DNA from: CAISIP01 sp031367285
Lineage (GTDB): Bacteria; Pseudomonadota; Gammaproteobacteria; Burkholderiales; Burkholderiaceae_C
Reading direction: 5' to 3'
DNA: 45,276 nt
Assembly (NCBI GenBank): GCA_031367285.1
Contig: JANLPN010000090.1
Location: 1 to 45,276, forward strand
Positions 1 through 8,723 of the stretch are shown in pieces; position 1 is the first letter of the stretch; each line of letters opens with the position of its first letter. Position numbers and translations under genes: made by a program. The notes under the pieces are model-generated. The model did no database searches. It worked only from the letters and a program-made list of their open reading frames with translations, and was not told the origin of the DNA.

Positions 1-849
1 AAAATAGGTCGCCGACCAGACCACCACATGGTGTACCACCGGCTTGATGGACTCGGTCACAAAGGCCTGCAAGACATGGCTCTCGATTGGCAGGCGCAGA
101 CCGGCTTTTTGCGCCAGCACGGAGGTGTGACCGGCAACCGCGACCGCCACCTTGCCGGCGCCGATATCGCCGCGGCTGGTCTTGACGCCCACGATACGTT
201 CGCCCGACCACAAATAGTCCAGCACTTCGCAGTTCTGGATGATGTCCACGCCCAGTTGGTCGGCGGCACGTGCATACCCCCAGGCCACGGCATCGTGGCG
301 CGCCGTGCCGGCGTCGGGCTGCAGCATGCCGCCGTAGATCGGGAAACGTGCCTTGTCCGAGAAGTCGAGGTAAGGCGCCTCCTTCATGACTTCTTCGCGC
401 GTGAGTATGTTGGCGCGTATGCCGTTCAGCCGCATGATGTTGGCGCGGCGCACCAGGCCATCCAGCGCGGCCTGTGAACAGGCGGCAAAGAGGTAACCAC
501 GCGGCGAAAACATGACGTTGTAGTTGAGGTCTTCCGACAGGCCACGCCACAGGGACATGGAGTGTTCGTAGAAGGCCGTGTTGTCCTGCATCATGTAGTT
601 GGAGCGCACGATGGTCGTGTTGCGCCCCACGTTGCCGGACCCGATGTAACCCTTTTCCACGATGGCGAGATTGCGCATGCCGTGGTTTTTGGCCAGGTAA
701 TACGCCGTGGCCAGGCCATGCCCGCCGCCGCCGATGATGATGGCGTCGTAGTTCTTCCTGGGCTCGGGGTCGCGCCAGGCGCGCTCCCAGCCCTTGTGGC
801 CGCCCATCGCATGTTTTAGCAGCGACCAGACCGAGTACCGCTGGCCCAT
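1..849 (-). CDS. soxB: Sarcosine oxidase subunit beta, N-terminal part (runs off window)
   Basis: The reading frame opens at an ATG at 849 and stays open for 283 codons to the window edge, so the C-terminus is missing. It begins with a ~34-residue leader and then a Rossmann FAD-binding motif (IIGGGGHGLA, residues ~38-47), followed by EKGYIGSGNVGRNTTIVRSN, a stretch I recognise as characteristic of the beta subunit of heterotetrameric sarcosine oxidase. That enzyme oxidises sarcosine to glycine, passing the methyl group to tetrahydrofolate or releasing formaldehyde; beta holds the flavin. The ATG lies 2 bp after the stop of the upstream GcvT/FAD gene, so the two are almost certainly cotranscribed. 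The other subunits (delta, alpha, gamma) would be expected just beyond the window's left edge. Family call is firm; exact substrate is from homology. Confidence 0.9.
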   Translation of the reverse strand, partial: MGQRYSVWSLLKHAMGGHKGWERAWRDPEPRKNYDAIIIGGGGHGLATAYYLAKNHGMRNLAIVEKGYIGSGNVGRNTTIVRSNYMMQDNTAFYEHSMSLWRGLSEDLNYNVMFSPRGYLFAACSQAALDGLVRRANIMRLNGIRANILTREEVMKEAPYLDFSDKARFPIYGGMLQPDAGTARHDAVAWGYARAADQLGVDIIQNCEVLDYLWSGERIVGVKTSRGDIGAGKVAVAVAGHTSVLAQKAGLRLPIESHVLQAFVTESIKPVVHHVVVWSATYF

Positions 850-851
850 CG

Positions 852-3281
852 TTACATCCTCATGCGTTTGGCGTCCGGGTCAAACGGCGGGTCCATCTGC
901 AGGCGCGCCGGCCGGCGTTCACCCAGGATTTCGATCTCCAGCTGCATGCCGGCCTTGACCAGTTCGGTGGGGATGTAACCCTGCGCCAGCGACTGGTCCA
1001 CGTAATGGCCATAACCACCCGACGTAACCCAGCCCACCACCTTGCCGTCGACCCAGATCGGTTCGTCGCCCATCACGTCGGAATCGGTGGTGTCCACCAC
1101 CATGGTGATGCGGCTGCGTTTGGGGCCTTCGGTTTTTTCCCTGAGCGCCGCCGCCTTGCCTATGAAGTCGGGTTTGTCGAGTTTGACGAAGCGGTCCAGG
1201 CCAGCTTCGAACGGCCCGTAAATGGGACGGAACTCGCGGAACCAGGTGCCGAAGTTTTTCTCCAGGCGCAGGCACAACAAGGCGCGCATACCGAAATTGC
1301 GGATACCCAGATCGGCACCGGCGGCCATGATGCTGTTGTACAGGCGCAGCTGGTACTCGGGCGCAACCCAGATTTCATAACCCAGATCGCCGGTATAGGT
1401 CACCCGATTCACCTTGGCCCGCACGTTGGCAACTTCCATCTCGCGGTAATCCATGAACTTGAAGGCCTCGTTGGACACGTCGTCGTCGGTCAGGCGCTGC
1501 AGCAGTTCGCGGGACTTGGGGCCGGCAATCGAGAGGCCGATCAGTTTCATGCCATACGGCTCTATCTTTACCGAGCCGTCTTTCGGCAGGTGCTGCTCGA
1601 ACCAGCGCATGTGGTAGATCTGCGCCTGGCTGGAGCCCCACATCATGTAGCGCCCGTCCGCCGCCTTGGCCACGGTAAAGTCGCCGATGATCTTGCCCTG
1701 CTCGTTAAGCATGGGGGTCAGCATAAGGCGGCCCTTTTTGGGCATGGTGTTGGTCATCACCCTGAGCAACCAGGCTTCAGCGCCGGCACCGGTGATTTCA
1801 TACTTGGCGAAGTTGGCGATTTCCGTCACGCCCACGCCGTTGCGCACCGCCAGGCATTCGGCCTTGATGGGCGCAAAATCGTTGGAGCGGTGGAAAGAGA
1901 CTATGTCCTCGGCCTTCTCGCCTTTGGGCGCAAACCACAGCGGTGTTTCCATGCCCCAGGAATCGCCCATCACGGCGCCTTGGGCGCGCAGGGTGTCGTA
2001 CAGCGGCGTGGTCTGGAGCGGGCGGGCGGCAGGCAACTCCTCGTTCGGGAAACGGATGCTGAAGCGGCGCGAGTAGTTCTCCCGCACCTTGGCGTTGGTA
2101 TAGGTGCGCGTGGCCCAGTCGCCATAACGCGCCACGTCCATGCCCCAGATATCAAAGCCCGGATCACCATCGACCATCCAGTTGGACAAGGCCAGGCCAA
2201 CCCCGCCGCCCTGGCTGAAGCCGGCCATCACCCCGCAGGCCGACCAGAAGTTGGTGCGCCCCTGTACCGGGCCCACCAGCGGGTTGCCATCGGGCGCAAA
2301 CGTAAAGGGCCCGTTGATGACGCGTTTGATACCCACGTTTTCCAGCCGCGGAAAATGTTTAAAGGCCACTTCCAGCGAAGGTGCGATGCGGTCGATATCG
2401 GGCGCCAGCAGTTCCTGCCCGAAACTCCACGGCGTCTCCTTGGGCGACCAGGGCACGCAGGCTTTTTCATAGGCGCCGAGCACAATGCCCTTGCCCTCCT
2501 GGCGCAGATAACATTCGGCGCCGAAGTCGATCACGTGGCCGATCTCCTTGCCGGCCGACTTGTTGTAGGCCACGATCTCGGGAATCTCCTCGGTCACCAG
2601 GTACATGTGCTCCATGGCCAGCACGGGCAGTTCGATACCCACCATGCGCCCCACCTCGCGCGCCCACAAACCGCCCGCGTTGACGACATGTTCACACTCC
2701 ACCACACCCTTGTTGGTGATCACGCGCCAGGTGCCATCGGGCTTTTGCTCCAGGCTTTCGACTTTGGTCTGTACCTCTATCGTGGCCCCACCCAGCTTTG
2801 CGGCCTTGGCGTAGGCATAGGTGGTGCCGGAGGGATCCAGATGGCCTTCGTTGGGGTCCAACAAGGCGCCGATAAAGTGCTGGTCTTCGATAAACGGGAA
2901 GTAGTTCTTGGCCTCCTGCACCGAGATGATCTCGGTGTGCATACCCAGATACCGCCCCTTGGCCACGGTGGTCTTGAGAAACTCCATGCGTTCGGGTGTG
3001 TCGGCCAGCATGATGCCGGCCGACAGATGCAGGCCGCAGGACTGGCCCGAGATTTCTTCCAGTTCCTTGTACAGGCCCACTGTGTAGCTTTGCAACATGG
3101 CCACGTTGGGGTCGCCATTGAGGGTGTGAAAGCCGCCTGCGGCGTGCCAGGTCGAGCCGGAAGTGAGCTGGTCGCGCTCCAGCAGCATCACGTCCCCCCA
3201 GCCCTTCTTGGTCAGGTGGTAGAGCACCGAGCATCCCACCACACCGCCGCCAATCACCACCACTTGTGCTGTTGTTTTCAC
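852..3281 (-). CDS. GcvT-fused FAD-dependent dehydrogenase (dimethylglycine/sarcosine dehydrogenase type)
   Basis: A protein of 809 residues with an N-terminal DAO-type FAD domain (GGGVVG at residues 11-16) and the STWHAAG motif, whose His46 matches the position of covalent flavin attachment in dimethylglycine dehydrogenases. A central linker domain and a C-terminal folate-binding GcvT/aminomethyltransferase region (roughly residues 430-809) follow. Enzymes of this build remove an N-methyl group oxidatively and hand the one-carbon unit to tetrahydrofolate. The start is GTG at 3281, preceded by an AAGGGA ribosome-binding site. It sits between the MttB-like gene and soxB on the same strand, which fits demethylation of dimethylglycine to sarcosine. 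The family also contains enzymes for other N-methyl compounds, so the substrate is inferred. Confidence 0.87.
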   Translation of the reverse strand: MKTTAQVVVIGGGVVGCSVLYHLTKKGWGDVMLLERDQLTSGSTWHAAGGFHTLNGDPNVAMLQSYTVGLYKELEEISGQSCGLHLSAGIMLADTPERMEFLKTTVAKGRYLGMHTEIISVQEAKNYFPFIEDQHFIGALLDPNEGHLDPSGTTYAYAKAAKLGGATIEVQTKVESLEQKPDGTWRVITNKGVVECEHVVNAGGLWAREVGRMVGIELPVLAMEHMYLVTEEIPEIVAYNKSAGKEIGHVIDFGAECYLRQEGKGIVLGAYEKACVPWSPKETPWSFGQELLAPDIDRIAPSLEVAFKHFPRLENVGIKRVINGPFTFAPDGNPLVGPVQGRTNFWSACGVMAGFSQGGGVGLALSNWMVDGDPGFDIWGMDVARYGDWATRTYTNAKVRENYSRRFSIRFPNEELPAARPLQTTPLYDTLRAQGAVMGDSWGMETPLWFAPKGEKAEDIVSFHRSNDFAPIKAECLAVRNGVGVTEIANFAKYEITGAGAEAWLLRVMTNTMPKKGRLMLTPMLNEQGKIIGDFTVAKAADGRYMMWGSSQAQIYHMRWFEQHLPKDGSVKIEPYGMKLIGLSIAGPKSRELLQRLTDDDVSNEAFKFMDYREMEVANVRAKVNRVTYTGDLGYEIWVAPEYQLRLYNSIMAAGADLGIRNFGMRALLCLRLEKNFGTWFREFRPIYGPFEAGLDRFVKLDKPDFIGKAAALREKTEGPKRSRITMVVDTTDSDVMGDEPIWVDGKVVGWVTSGGYGHYVDQSLAQGYIPTELVKAGMQLEIEILGERRPARLQMDPPFDPDAKRMRM

Positions 3282-3348
3282 TACTCAAGTCCCTTCAAAC
3301 TCTTGCCATTCAAGGTTGCGACATGTCATTTTTTCAAGGCCCAGATGT

Positions 3349-3459
3349 AGTGAAGATTTCGTAGCGAGCGGTCCGAGGTGGCGTCGAGGAGCGGAGCCGT
3401 ACAAGTGTACGGTGAGCACCGCAGACGCCAGATCGGGCCGCGCAGTAGAAAGATTCACT
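3349..3459. repeat. ~110-bp imperfect palindrome between mttB-like and dehydrogenase genes
   Basis: The left arm (AGTGAAGATTTC..., from 3349) and the right arm (...AGAAAGATTCACT, ending at 3459) are inverted copies with scattered mismatches across about 50 bp each. They meet at CCGTACAAGTGTACGG (3397-3412). It begins 5 bp after the mttB-like stop codon in the direction of transcription. It could fold as one long hairpin in RNA and act as a terminator or mRNA-stability element, or be a copy of a dispersed REP/MITE-like repeat. No second copy is seen in this window. Confidence 0.8.
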
Positions 3460-3464
3460 GCATC

Positions 3465-5021
3465 TCAAAAATCGGTGGGTGCGCCGCCTTCGGCCTTGCG
3501 TCTGGCCACGAAGGCGTCAAGCTCTTCCTCAATCGCTGGGTCGATGGGCGGCCGCTCATAGGCGGCCAGTTCCTTTTGCCAGATCGCGTTGGCTTTCTGG
3601 ATGGCCGTAGGGCTGCCCGCCTCTTCCCAGGTCTCGAAGTTGCGCCAGTCGGAAATGATGGGCGAATAAAACGCGGTCTCGAAGCGCTCCAGCGTATGGG
3701 CGGTGCCGAAATAGTGGCCGCCCGGGCCGACATCGCGTACCGCGTCCAGACCGAGGCCGGCCGGGCTTACGTCGAGCGGCGTCAGGAACTCCGCCACCAT
3801 CTGCAACAGATCCACGTCCAGGATGAATTTCTCGAACGAGCAGGTCAGCCCGCCCTCCATCCATCCCGCCGCGTGCATGATGAAGTTGCCGCCGCCCTGT
3901 ATGACGGCCCAGAGCGAGAACACCGACTCGTAGGCCGCCTGGGCGTCCACGGTGTTGGCAGCGCAGACATTCGACGTGCGGTAAGGAAAGCCGTACTTGC
4001 GGCACAACTGCCCGCCTGCCAGCACCGCCTTCATGTACTCGGGGGTGCCGAAGGCGGGCGCTCCGGTTTTCATGTCCACGTTGGACGTAAAGCCGCCATA
4101 GACGACTGGCGCGCCAGGCCGCACCATCTGGGTGAAAGCAATGCCTGCCAAGGCCTCGGCGTTTTGTTGCGCCAGCGCGCCCGCGATCGTGACCGGAGCC
4201 ATCGCGCCCGCCAGCGTAAACGGTGTCAGCATGATGATCTGGTTGCGCGAAGACATCTCGATGATGCCTTGCAGCATGGGTGTGTCCAGACGCAGCGGCG
4301 AGGAACTGTTGATGATGGAGAACAGCGAAGGTTCGAGCTCCATCTGTTCGCGCGTGATGCCGCGCGCGATACGCGCGATCTCCAGCCCGTCCTGGTTGCG
4401 CTCCTTGCCCAGCGAATACACGTGGAAGGGCTTGTCGGTGAGTTTGGCGATGTCGGACAGGCAGTCCAGGTGGCGGATCGATGCGTGCAGATCCACCGGC
4501 TCGACCGGGTAACCGCCGCTGGCGTTGATCACGTCGTAACGCTGCGCCAGGCGCACCATGTTGCGGAAATCCTTCTGGTTGCCGACACGGCGGCCGCCTT
4601 GCAGATCCGAGCAGTTGGGCGGGCTTGCCACCTGCGCGAAAGCCAGGTTCCTGCCGCCGATCTGCACGTTGCGCTCCGGGTTGCGTGCATGCAAGGTGAA
4701 TTCGGCGGGGCAGGTTTTGATGGCTTCGAGAATCAGGTTGCGGTCGAAACGAACGCGCTCCGAATCGGGACGCACGTCGGCGCCGGCGCCTTTGAGGATC
4801 TCACGCGCACCGGCATGCATGAAGTCCATGCCCATTTCTTCCAGAATGGTCAGGGACGCGTCGTGGATGGCCTCCAATTCATCCTCCGACACCACGGGGG
4901 TGGCCGGGAAACGGTGTTTTAGCTTGCGGTATTTGGTGGTGGACGGCCCGGCACGGACCGATCCACTGGCGCGGCCTGCGCGCCTGCGCACTGGCGCGCC
5001 GGGTGTTGTTGCTTCCGTCAT
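3465..5021 (-). CDS. MttB-family (trimethylamine/glycine betaine type) methyltransferase, non-pyrrolysine
   Basis: The protein has 518 residues from the ATG at 5021, chosen because AGGAAG lies at the right spacing upstream; a longer frame reaches 5072 but has no such site. The sequence is a member of the trimethylamine methyltransferase (MttB) superfamily, a TIM-barrel that moves a methyl group from a quaternary or tertiary amine to a corrinoid protein. No in-frame TAG interrupts it, so it lacks pyrrolysine and belongs with the MtgB-like (glycine betaine) branch or its relatives. The first ~35 residues are basic and low in complexity. Downstream genes for dimethylglycine-type and sarcosine oxidation suggest glycine betaine or a similar amine as substrate. 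No corrinoid protein gene is visible nearby. Confidence 0.85.
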   Translation of the reverse strand: MTEATTPGAPVRRRAGRASGSVRAGPSTTKYRKLKHRFPATPVVSEDELEAIHDASLTILEEMGMDFMHAGAREILKGAGADVRPDSERVRFDRNLILEAIKTCPAEFTLHARNPERNVQIGGRNLAFAQVASPPNCSDLQGGRRVGNQKDFRNMVRLAQRYDVINASGGYPVEPVDLHASIRHLDCLSDIAKLTDKPFHVYSLGKERNQDGLEIARIARGITREQMELEPSLFSIINSSSPLRLDTPMLQGIIEMSSRNQIIMLTPFTLAGAMAPVTIAGALAQQNAEALAGIAFTQMVRPGAPVVYGGFTSNVDMKTGAPAFGTPEYMKAVLAGGQLCRKYGFPYRTSNVCAANTVDAQAAYESVFSLWAVIQGGGNFIMHAAGWMEGGLTCSFEKFILDVDLLQMVAEFLTPLDVSPAGLGLDAVRDVGPGGHYFGTAHTLERFETAFYSPIISDWRNFETWEEAGSPTAIQKANAIWQKELAAYERPPIDPAIEEELDAFVARRKAEGGAPTDF

Positions 5022-5238
5022 GGGGATGGCTTCCTGGTCTCGCGGAACAGCCCTGCTGCTTTTAGGCGGCAAGCGCTGTCCCCAATTTGCTGAATTTGCC
5101 TGAGGTATTGCCGAGTATCACGGAAAACCTGCCCAGCCTGGACACCATGTTTACGCGTGGAGGCCATGAGTTGCAGTCATGCCCGCGGGACGGTCCAGGT
5201 GCATCCCGAGCCGGTGCCTTTGGATGCCAGGCACAAAG

Positions 5239-5269
5239 CAAAACGCCCACTGAGTCAGTGGGCGTTTTG
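5239..5269 (-). terminator. Strong hairpin terminator after tRNA-fMet
   Basis: A perfect 14-bp stem (CAAAACGCCCACTG / CAGTGGGCGTTTTG) with a 3-nt loop. Because the arms carry A and T runs it can act in either direction. It lies about 25 bp beyond the 3' end of the tRNA gene, and so probably ends the ribosomal/tRNA transcription unit and shields it from the amine cluster. Confidence 0.85.
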
Positions 5270-5293
5270 TTACCAGCGTTGCTGCCGGTGTGT

Positions 5294-5370
<77 letters not shown>

Positions 5371-5388
5371 GCAATCCATGAGTATAAC

Positions 5389-5787
5389 CTATTCTGCCTT
5401 GGCGGCGGCATCGGCGCCTTCAACGATTTCCGGACGGTCCACCAATTCCACCAGGGCCATGGGGGCGTTGTCGCCGACGCGGAAGCCCATTTTCAGGATA
5501 CGCGTGTAACCACCGGGGCGCGCCTTGTAGCGCGGGCCCAACTGCGCAAACAATTTGGTAACGCTGTCGCGGTCACGCAAACGGTCGAACGCCAGGCGGC
5601 GGTTGGCCAGTGTTGCTTCCTTAGCCAGGGTAATCATGGGCTCGACCACACGGCGCAGCTCTTTGGCCTTGGGCAGCGTGGTCTTGATGGCCTCGTGGGC
5701 AATCAGCGAGTTCATCATGTTGCGCAACATGGCGAGCCTGTGCTCGCTGGTGCGATTGAGTTTGCGGAGTCCGTGTCCGTGACGCAT
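5389..5787 (-). CDS. rplQ: 50S ribosomal protein L17
   Basis: The protein has 132 residues, starting MRHGHGLRKLNR, the invariant L17 N-terminus. The ATG at 5787 is used; an open extension to 5850 is not conserved sequence. L17 lies near the peptide exit tunnel of the large subunit. The tail (ADAAAKAE) is the usual low-complexity betaproteobacterial end. It is the last protein gene of the alpha operon, 88 bp after rpoA, and is followed by tRNA-fMet. Confidence 0.98.
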   Translation of the reverse strand: MRHGHGLRKLNRTSEHRLAMLRNMMNSLIAHEAIKTTLPKAKELRRVVEPMITLAKEATLANRRLAFDRLRDRDSVTKLFAQLGPRYKARPGGYTRILKMGFRVGDNAPMALVELVDRPEIVEGADAAAKAE

Positions 5788-5875
5788 GGTGCTTTTCCTT
5801 GAACTTACTTTTATCAATGGAACAGCCGTATCAGGTACTGCCCGCTGCACACAGGCTTCAAGAGCCTGAATCTTG

Positions 5876-6868
5876 TTAACGCTTCTCGAGAGCGGCCGGT
5901 GGCCAGCTTTCCAGCTTCATACCCAAGGTCAGGCCGCGGGACGCCAGCACTTCCTTGATTTCGTTGAGCGACTTGCGGCCCAGATTGGGCGTCTTGAGCA
6001 GCTCGTTTTCGGTGCGCTGGATCAGGTCGCCGATGTAGTAGATGTTTTCGGCCTTGAGGCAATTGGCGGAACGAACCGTCAACTCGAGCTCATCCACCGG
6101 GCGCAGCAGGATGGGATCAAACTGCGTGTTGCCGCGCGGAGCCGGCGCGTCGAACGCACCAGCCAGTTCGCTGCCCTCGAGCTGCGCAAACACCGCCAGT
6201 TGTTCCACCAGCACCTTGGCCGAGGCGCGCACGGCATCTTCCGCCGTGATGGCGCCATTGGTTTCTATTTCGACGACCAGTTTGTCCAGATCGGTGCGCT
6301 GCTCGACACGCGCGCTTTCCACCGTGTAGCTCACGCGCTTGACGGGCGAGAACGATGCATCCAGCACAATGCGGCCAATCGACTTGGTTGGCTCGTCGCC
6401 ATGGCGGCGCATCGTGCCCGGCACGTAACCGCGGCCCTTTTCGACCTTGATCTGCATGTCCAGCTTGCCGCCGTGCGACAGGTTGGCAATCACATGTTCG
6501 GGGTTGATGACTTCGACGTCGTGCGGCGTCTGGATATCGGCCGCGGTGACGACGCCGTCGCCATCCTTGCGCAGGCTCAAGGTGACTTCCTCGCGGTTGT
6601 GCAGCTTGAACACAACACCCTTCAGATTCAACAGAATGTTGACCACGTCTTCCTGAACGCCGTCAATGGACGAATACTCGTGCAACACGCCGGCGATGGT
6701 GACCTCGGTTGCCGCATACCCCGGCATCGACGACAACAGGACGCGGCGCAATGCGTTACCCAGCGTGTGGCCATAACCACGCTCGAATGGCTCCAGTGCG
6801 ACCTTGGCCCGGTTGGTGCCAAGCTGTTCAACGTTGATTGCTTTGGGTTTCAGCAGATTTGTTTGCAT
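5876..6868 (-). CDS. rpoA: RNA polymerase alpha subunit
   Basis: At 330 residues this is full family length. The N-terminal domain (about 1-235) dimerises and nucleates core polymerase assembly. The C-terminal domain (about 250-320) has the helix-hairpin-helix segment (TPNLGRKSLNEIKEVL) that binds UP elements and activators. It lies between rpsD and rplQ in the standard alpha operon order. Nothing is unusual in sequence or length. Confidence 0.99.
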   Translation of the reverse strand: MQTNLLKPKAINVEQLGTNRAKVALEPFERGYGHTLGNALRRVLLSSMPGYAATEVTIAGVLHEYSSIDGVQEDVVNILLNLKGVVFKLHNREEVTLSLRKDGDGVVTAADIQTPHDVEVINPEHVIANLSHGGKLDMQIKVEKGRGYVPGTMRRHGDEPTKSIGRIVLDASFSPVKRVSYTVESARVEQRTDLDKLVVEIETNGAITAEDAVRASAKVLVEQLAVFAQLEGSELAGAFDAPAPRGNTQFDPILLRPVDELELTVRSANCLKAENIYYIGDLIQRTENELLKTPNLGRKSLNEIKEVLASRGLTLGMKLESWPPAALEKR

Positions 6869-6973
6869 GCAGACTTCCTCTCAATACCCCCGACTCGTTA
6901 CATCGGTAAGGCTGGTGAAGCACCTGAACCGCAGTGCCCCGCGGCTCAGGAACGATTTTCTTTTGCCCGACCG

Positions 6974-7597
6974 TTAACGCGAGTACAACTCGACGATCAG
7001 CGATTCATTGACGTCAGCGGCGAACTGGTCTCGGTCCGGCGTCTTCTTGAAGATGCCTTCGGCCTTGTCAAGGCTCACTTCGACCCAGGCCGGCATACCC
7101 ACTTGTTGGGCGAGTTGCAAAGCTTCAACCACCCGGTTCTGTTTTTTCGACTTGTCGCGCACCGAAATCACGTCGCCGGTCTTTACCAGATAAGACGGGA
7201 TATTTACCGACTGGCCATTGACCGTGATCGCCTTGTGCGACACCAGTTGGCGCGCCTCGGCGCGGGTGGAGCCAAAACCCATGCGGTACACCACATTGTC
7301 CAGGCGGGACTCGAGCAGGAACAGCAGGTTGGCACCGGTGTTGCCTTTCAGGCGATCGGCTTTTTCAAAGTAAAGGCGGAATTGGCGCTCCAGCACACCG
7401 TACATGCGCTTGACCTTTTGCTTCTCGCGCAATTGCAGGCCGTAGTCAGAGGTGCGGGCCCCCGACGTGCGTCCGTGCTGGCCGGGCTTGGAGTCGAATT
7501 TCGCCTTGTCGCCAATCGCGCGCCGAGCGCTCTTGAGGAACAGGTCGGTGCCTTCACGGCGAGATAGTTTGGCCTTGGGGCCCAGGTAACGTGCCAC
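6974..7597 (-). CDS. rpsD: 30S ribosomal protein S4
   Basis: The protein has 207 residues, starting MARYLGPKAKLSRREG from a GTG codon at 7597. S4 is a primary 16S rRNA binding protein; the S4 RNA-binding domain (about 95-160) is clear. The N-terminus has no zinc-binding cysteines, so it is the Cys-free form. In enterobacteria S4 represses its own operon translationally. Here a 162-bp leader with two hairpins separates it from rpsK, a possible site for such control. Confidence 0.98.
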   Translation of the reverse strand: MARYLGPKAKLSRREGTDLFLKSARRAIGDKAKFDSKPGQHGRTSGARTSDYGLQLREKQKVKRMYGVLERQFRLYFEKADRLKGNTGANLLFLLESRLDNVVYRMGFGSTRAEARQLVSHKAITVNGQSVNIPSYLVKTGDVISVRDKSKKQNRVVEALQLAQQVGMPAWVEVSLDKAEGIFKKTPDRDQFAADVNESLIVELYSR

Positions 7598-7620
7598 TTG
7601 AACTTCCTTTATGTCATCTT

Positions 7621-7659
7621 CCGCAGCAGGCTGCGGGAGCCATCAACACATGGTTGATG
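7621..7659 (-). promoter_or_regulatory. Two tandem hairpins in the rpsK-rpsD gap
   Basis: Hairpin one pairs CCGCAGC with GCTGCGG (7621-7636). Hairpin two pairs CATCAAC with GTTGATG around a 5-nt loop (7641-7659). They lie about 25-60 bp ahead of the rpsD start inside an otherwise tightly packed operon. They could attenuate transcription or bind S4, but no sequence match to the enterobacterial S4 site is claimed. Confidence 0.4.
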
Positions 7660-7759
7660 GCGGTGGGCTTGTTGAAAACAAAGTTTCAGAGAAGACTTAC
7701 TTGTACTCAAGTTATGTCGTAACTAAAATTGGACGCGATTGCGCCCAAGCGCTTGACGA

Positions 7760-8164
7760 TTAAATTCTCCTGCGCTTTTGCGGGCGGCAGCCGTTGTGCG
7801 GAACCGGCGTCACGTCGGCAATCATGTTGATGCGAATACCCAGGGCTGCCAGCGCACGCACGGAGGACTCACGCCCAGGACCCGGGCCCTTGATCTCGAC
7901 GTCCAGGTTCTTGATGCCTTGTTCCACCGCGGCACGCCCGGCAACTTCCGAGGCCACCTGCGCGGCAAACGGTGTTGACTTGCGGGAACCCTTGAAGCCC
8001 TGACCGCCCGAAGACGCCCACGACAAGGCATTGCCCTGGCGGTCGGTGATCGTGATGATGGTGTTGTTGAACGACGCATGCACGTGTGCTACGCCATCCG
8101 CAACATTTTTGCGGACCTTCTTGCGAACACGTTGTGCAGCGGTATTGACGGGAGGTTTAGCCAT
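7760..8164 (-). CDS. rpsK: 30S ribosomal protein S11
   Basis: The protein has 134 residues and full length. It has the S11 core (HVHASFNNTIITITDRQGN) and the conserved C-terminus (TPVPHNGCRPQKRRR). S11 forms part of the platform of the small subunit and contacts the Shine-Dalgarno helix. It follows rpsM by 20 bp. Confidence 0.99.
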   Translation of the reverse strand: MAKPPVNTAAQRVRKKVRKNVADGVAHVHASFNNTIITITDRQGNALSWASSGGQGFKGSRKSTPFAAQVASEVAGRAAVEQGIKNLDVEIKGPGPGRESSVRALAALGIRINMIADVTPVPHNGCRPQKRRRI

Positions 8165-8184
8165 GGTCGTATCTCAATCCCAAT

Positions 8185-8550
8185 TTATTTCTTCAATGAC
8201 GCTGCAGCCTTGCGCGGGCCTTTGCGGGTACGGGCGTTGGTGCGCGTGCGCTGGCCGCGCATCGGCAGGCCACGGCGATGGCGAAAACCACGGTAACAAC
8301 CAATGTCCATCAAACGCTTGATGTTCATGGTTGTCTCGCGGCGCAGGTCACCTTCGATCGTGAACTTGCCGACCTGGTCGCGAATCTTCTCCAGATCAGA
8401 GTCGGTCAAATCCTTGACCTTCTTGGAGTATGCGATGCCACAGGCTTCGCAAATCTTGCGAGCGCGGGTGCGTCCGATTCCGAAAATGGCTGTCAGGCCA
8501 ATTTCAGAATGTTGTTGCGGCGGAATATTGATGCCAGCGATACGTGCCAT
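8185..8550 (-). CDS. rpsM: 30S ribosomal protein S13
   Basis: The protein has 121 residues. It begins MARIAGINIPPQQH, carries the helix-two-turn-helix region and ends in the basic tail RTRKGPRKAAASLKK that reaches the decoding site. S13 bridges the head of the 30S to the 50S subunit. It is placed between rpmJ and rpsK as in other Burkholderiales. Confidence 0.99.
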   Translation of the reverse strand: MARIAGINIPPQQHSEIGLTAIFGIGRTRARKICEACGIAYSKKVKDLTDSDLEKIRDQVGKFTIEGDLRRETTMNIKRLMDIGCYRGFRHRRGLPMRGQRTRTNARTRKGPRKAAASLKK

Positions 8551-8574
8551 TTTCGTCCTCTAAAACTCTTGCGT

Positions 8575-8688
8575 TTAACCCTGGCGCTGCTTGTGGCGCG
8601 GATCGGAACAGATCACGCGTACAACGCCCTTGCGCCGGATAATTTTGCAGTTACGGCAAATTTTCTTGACCGAAGCCGAGACCTTCAT
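8575..8688 (-). CDS. rpmJ: 50S ribosomal protein L36 (zinc-binding form)
   Basis: This small gene codes for 37 residues from an ATG at 8688 to a TAA at 8575, beginning MKVSASVKKICRNCK. Cys11, Cys14, Cys27 and His32 form the zinc ribbon of the C+ type of L36. It lies between infA (35 bp upstream) and rpsM (24 bp downstream). Confidence 0.97.
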   Translation of the reverse strand: MKVSASVKKICRNCKIIRRKGVVRVICSDPRHKQRQG

Positions 8689-8723
8689 CTTGTTCTCCTA
8701 AAAACTCTTGGCGCCAAGTGATC

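Noticed and set aside
1005..3350. Very long open frame (781 codons) on the plus strand opposite the GcvT/FAD gene
   Set aside because: It is an antisense shadow caused by high GC: His/Gln/Arg-rich, no domain, and it lies exactly over a clear real gene.
5239..5269. CRISPR-like or phage repeat
   Set aside because: It is a single hairpin with a 3-nt loop and flanking A/T tracts, best explained as a terminator; no repeat arrays occur anywhere in the window.
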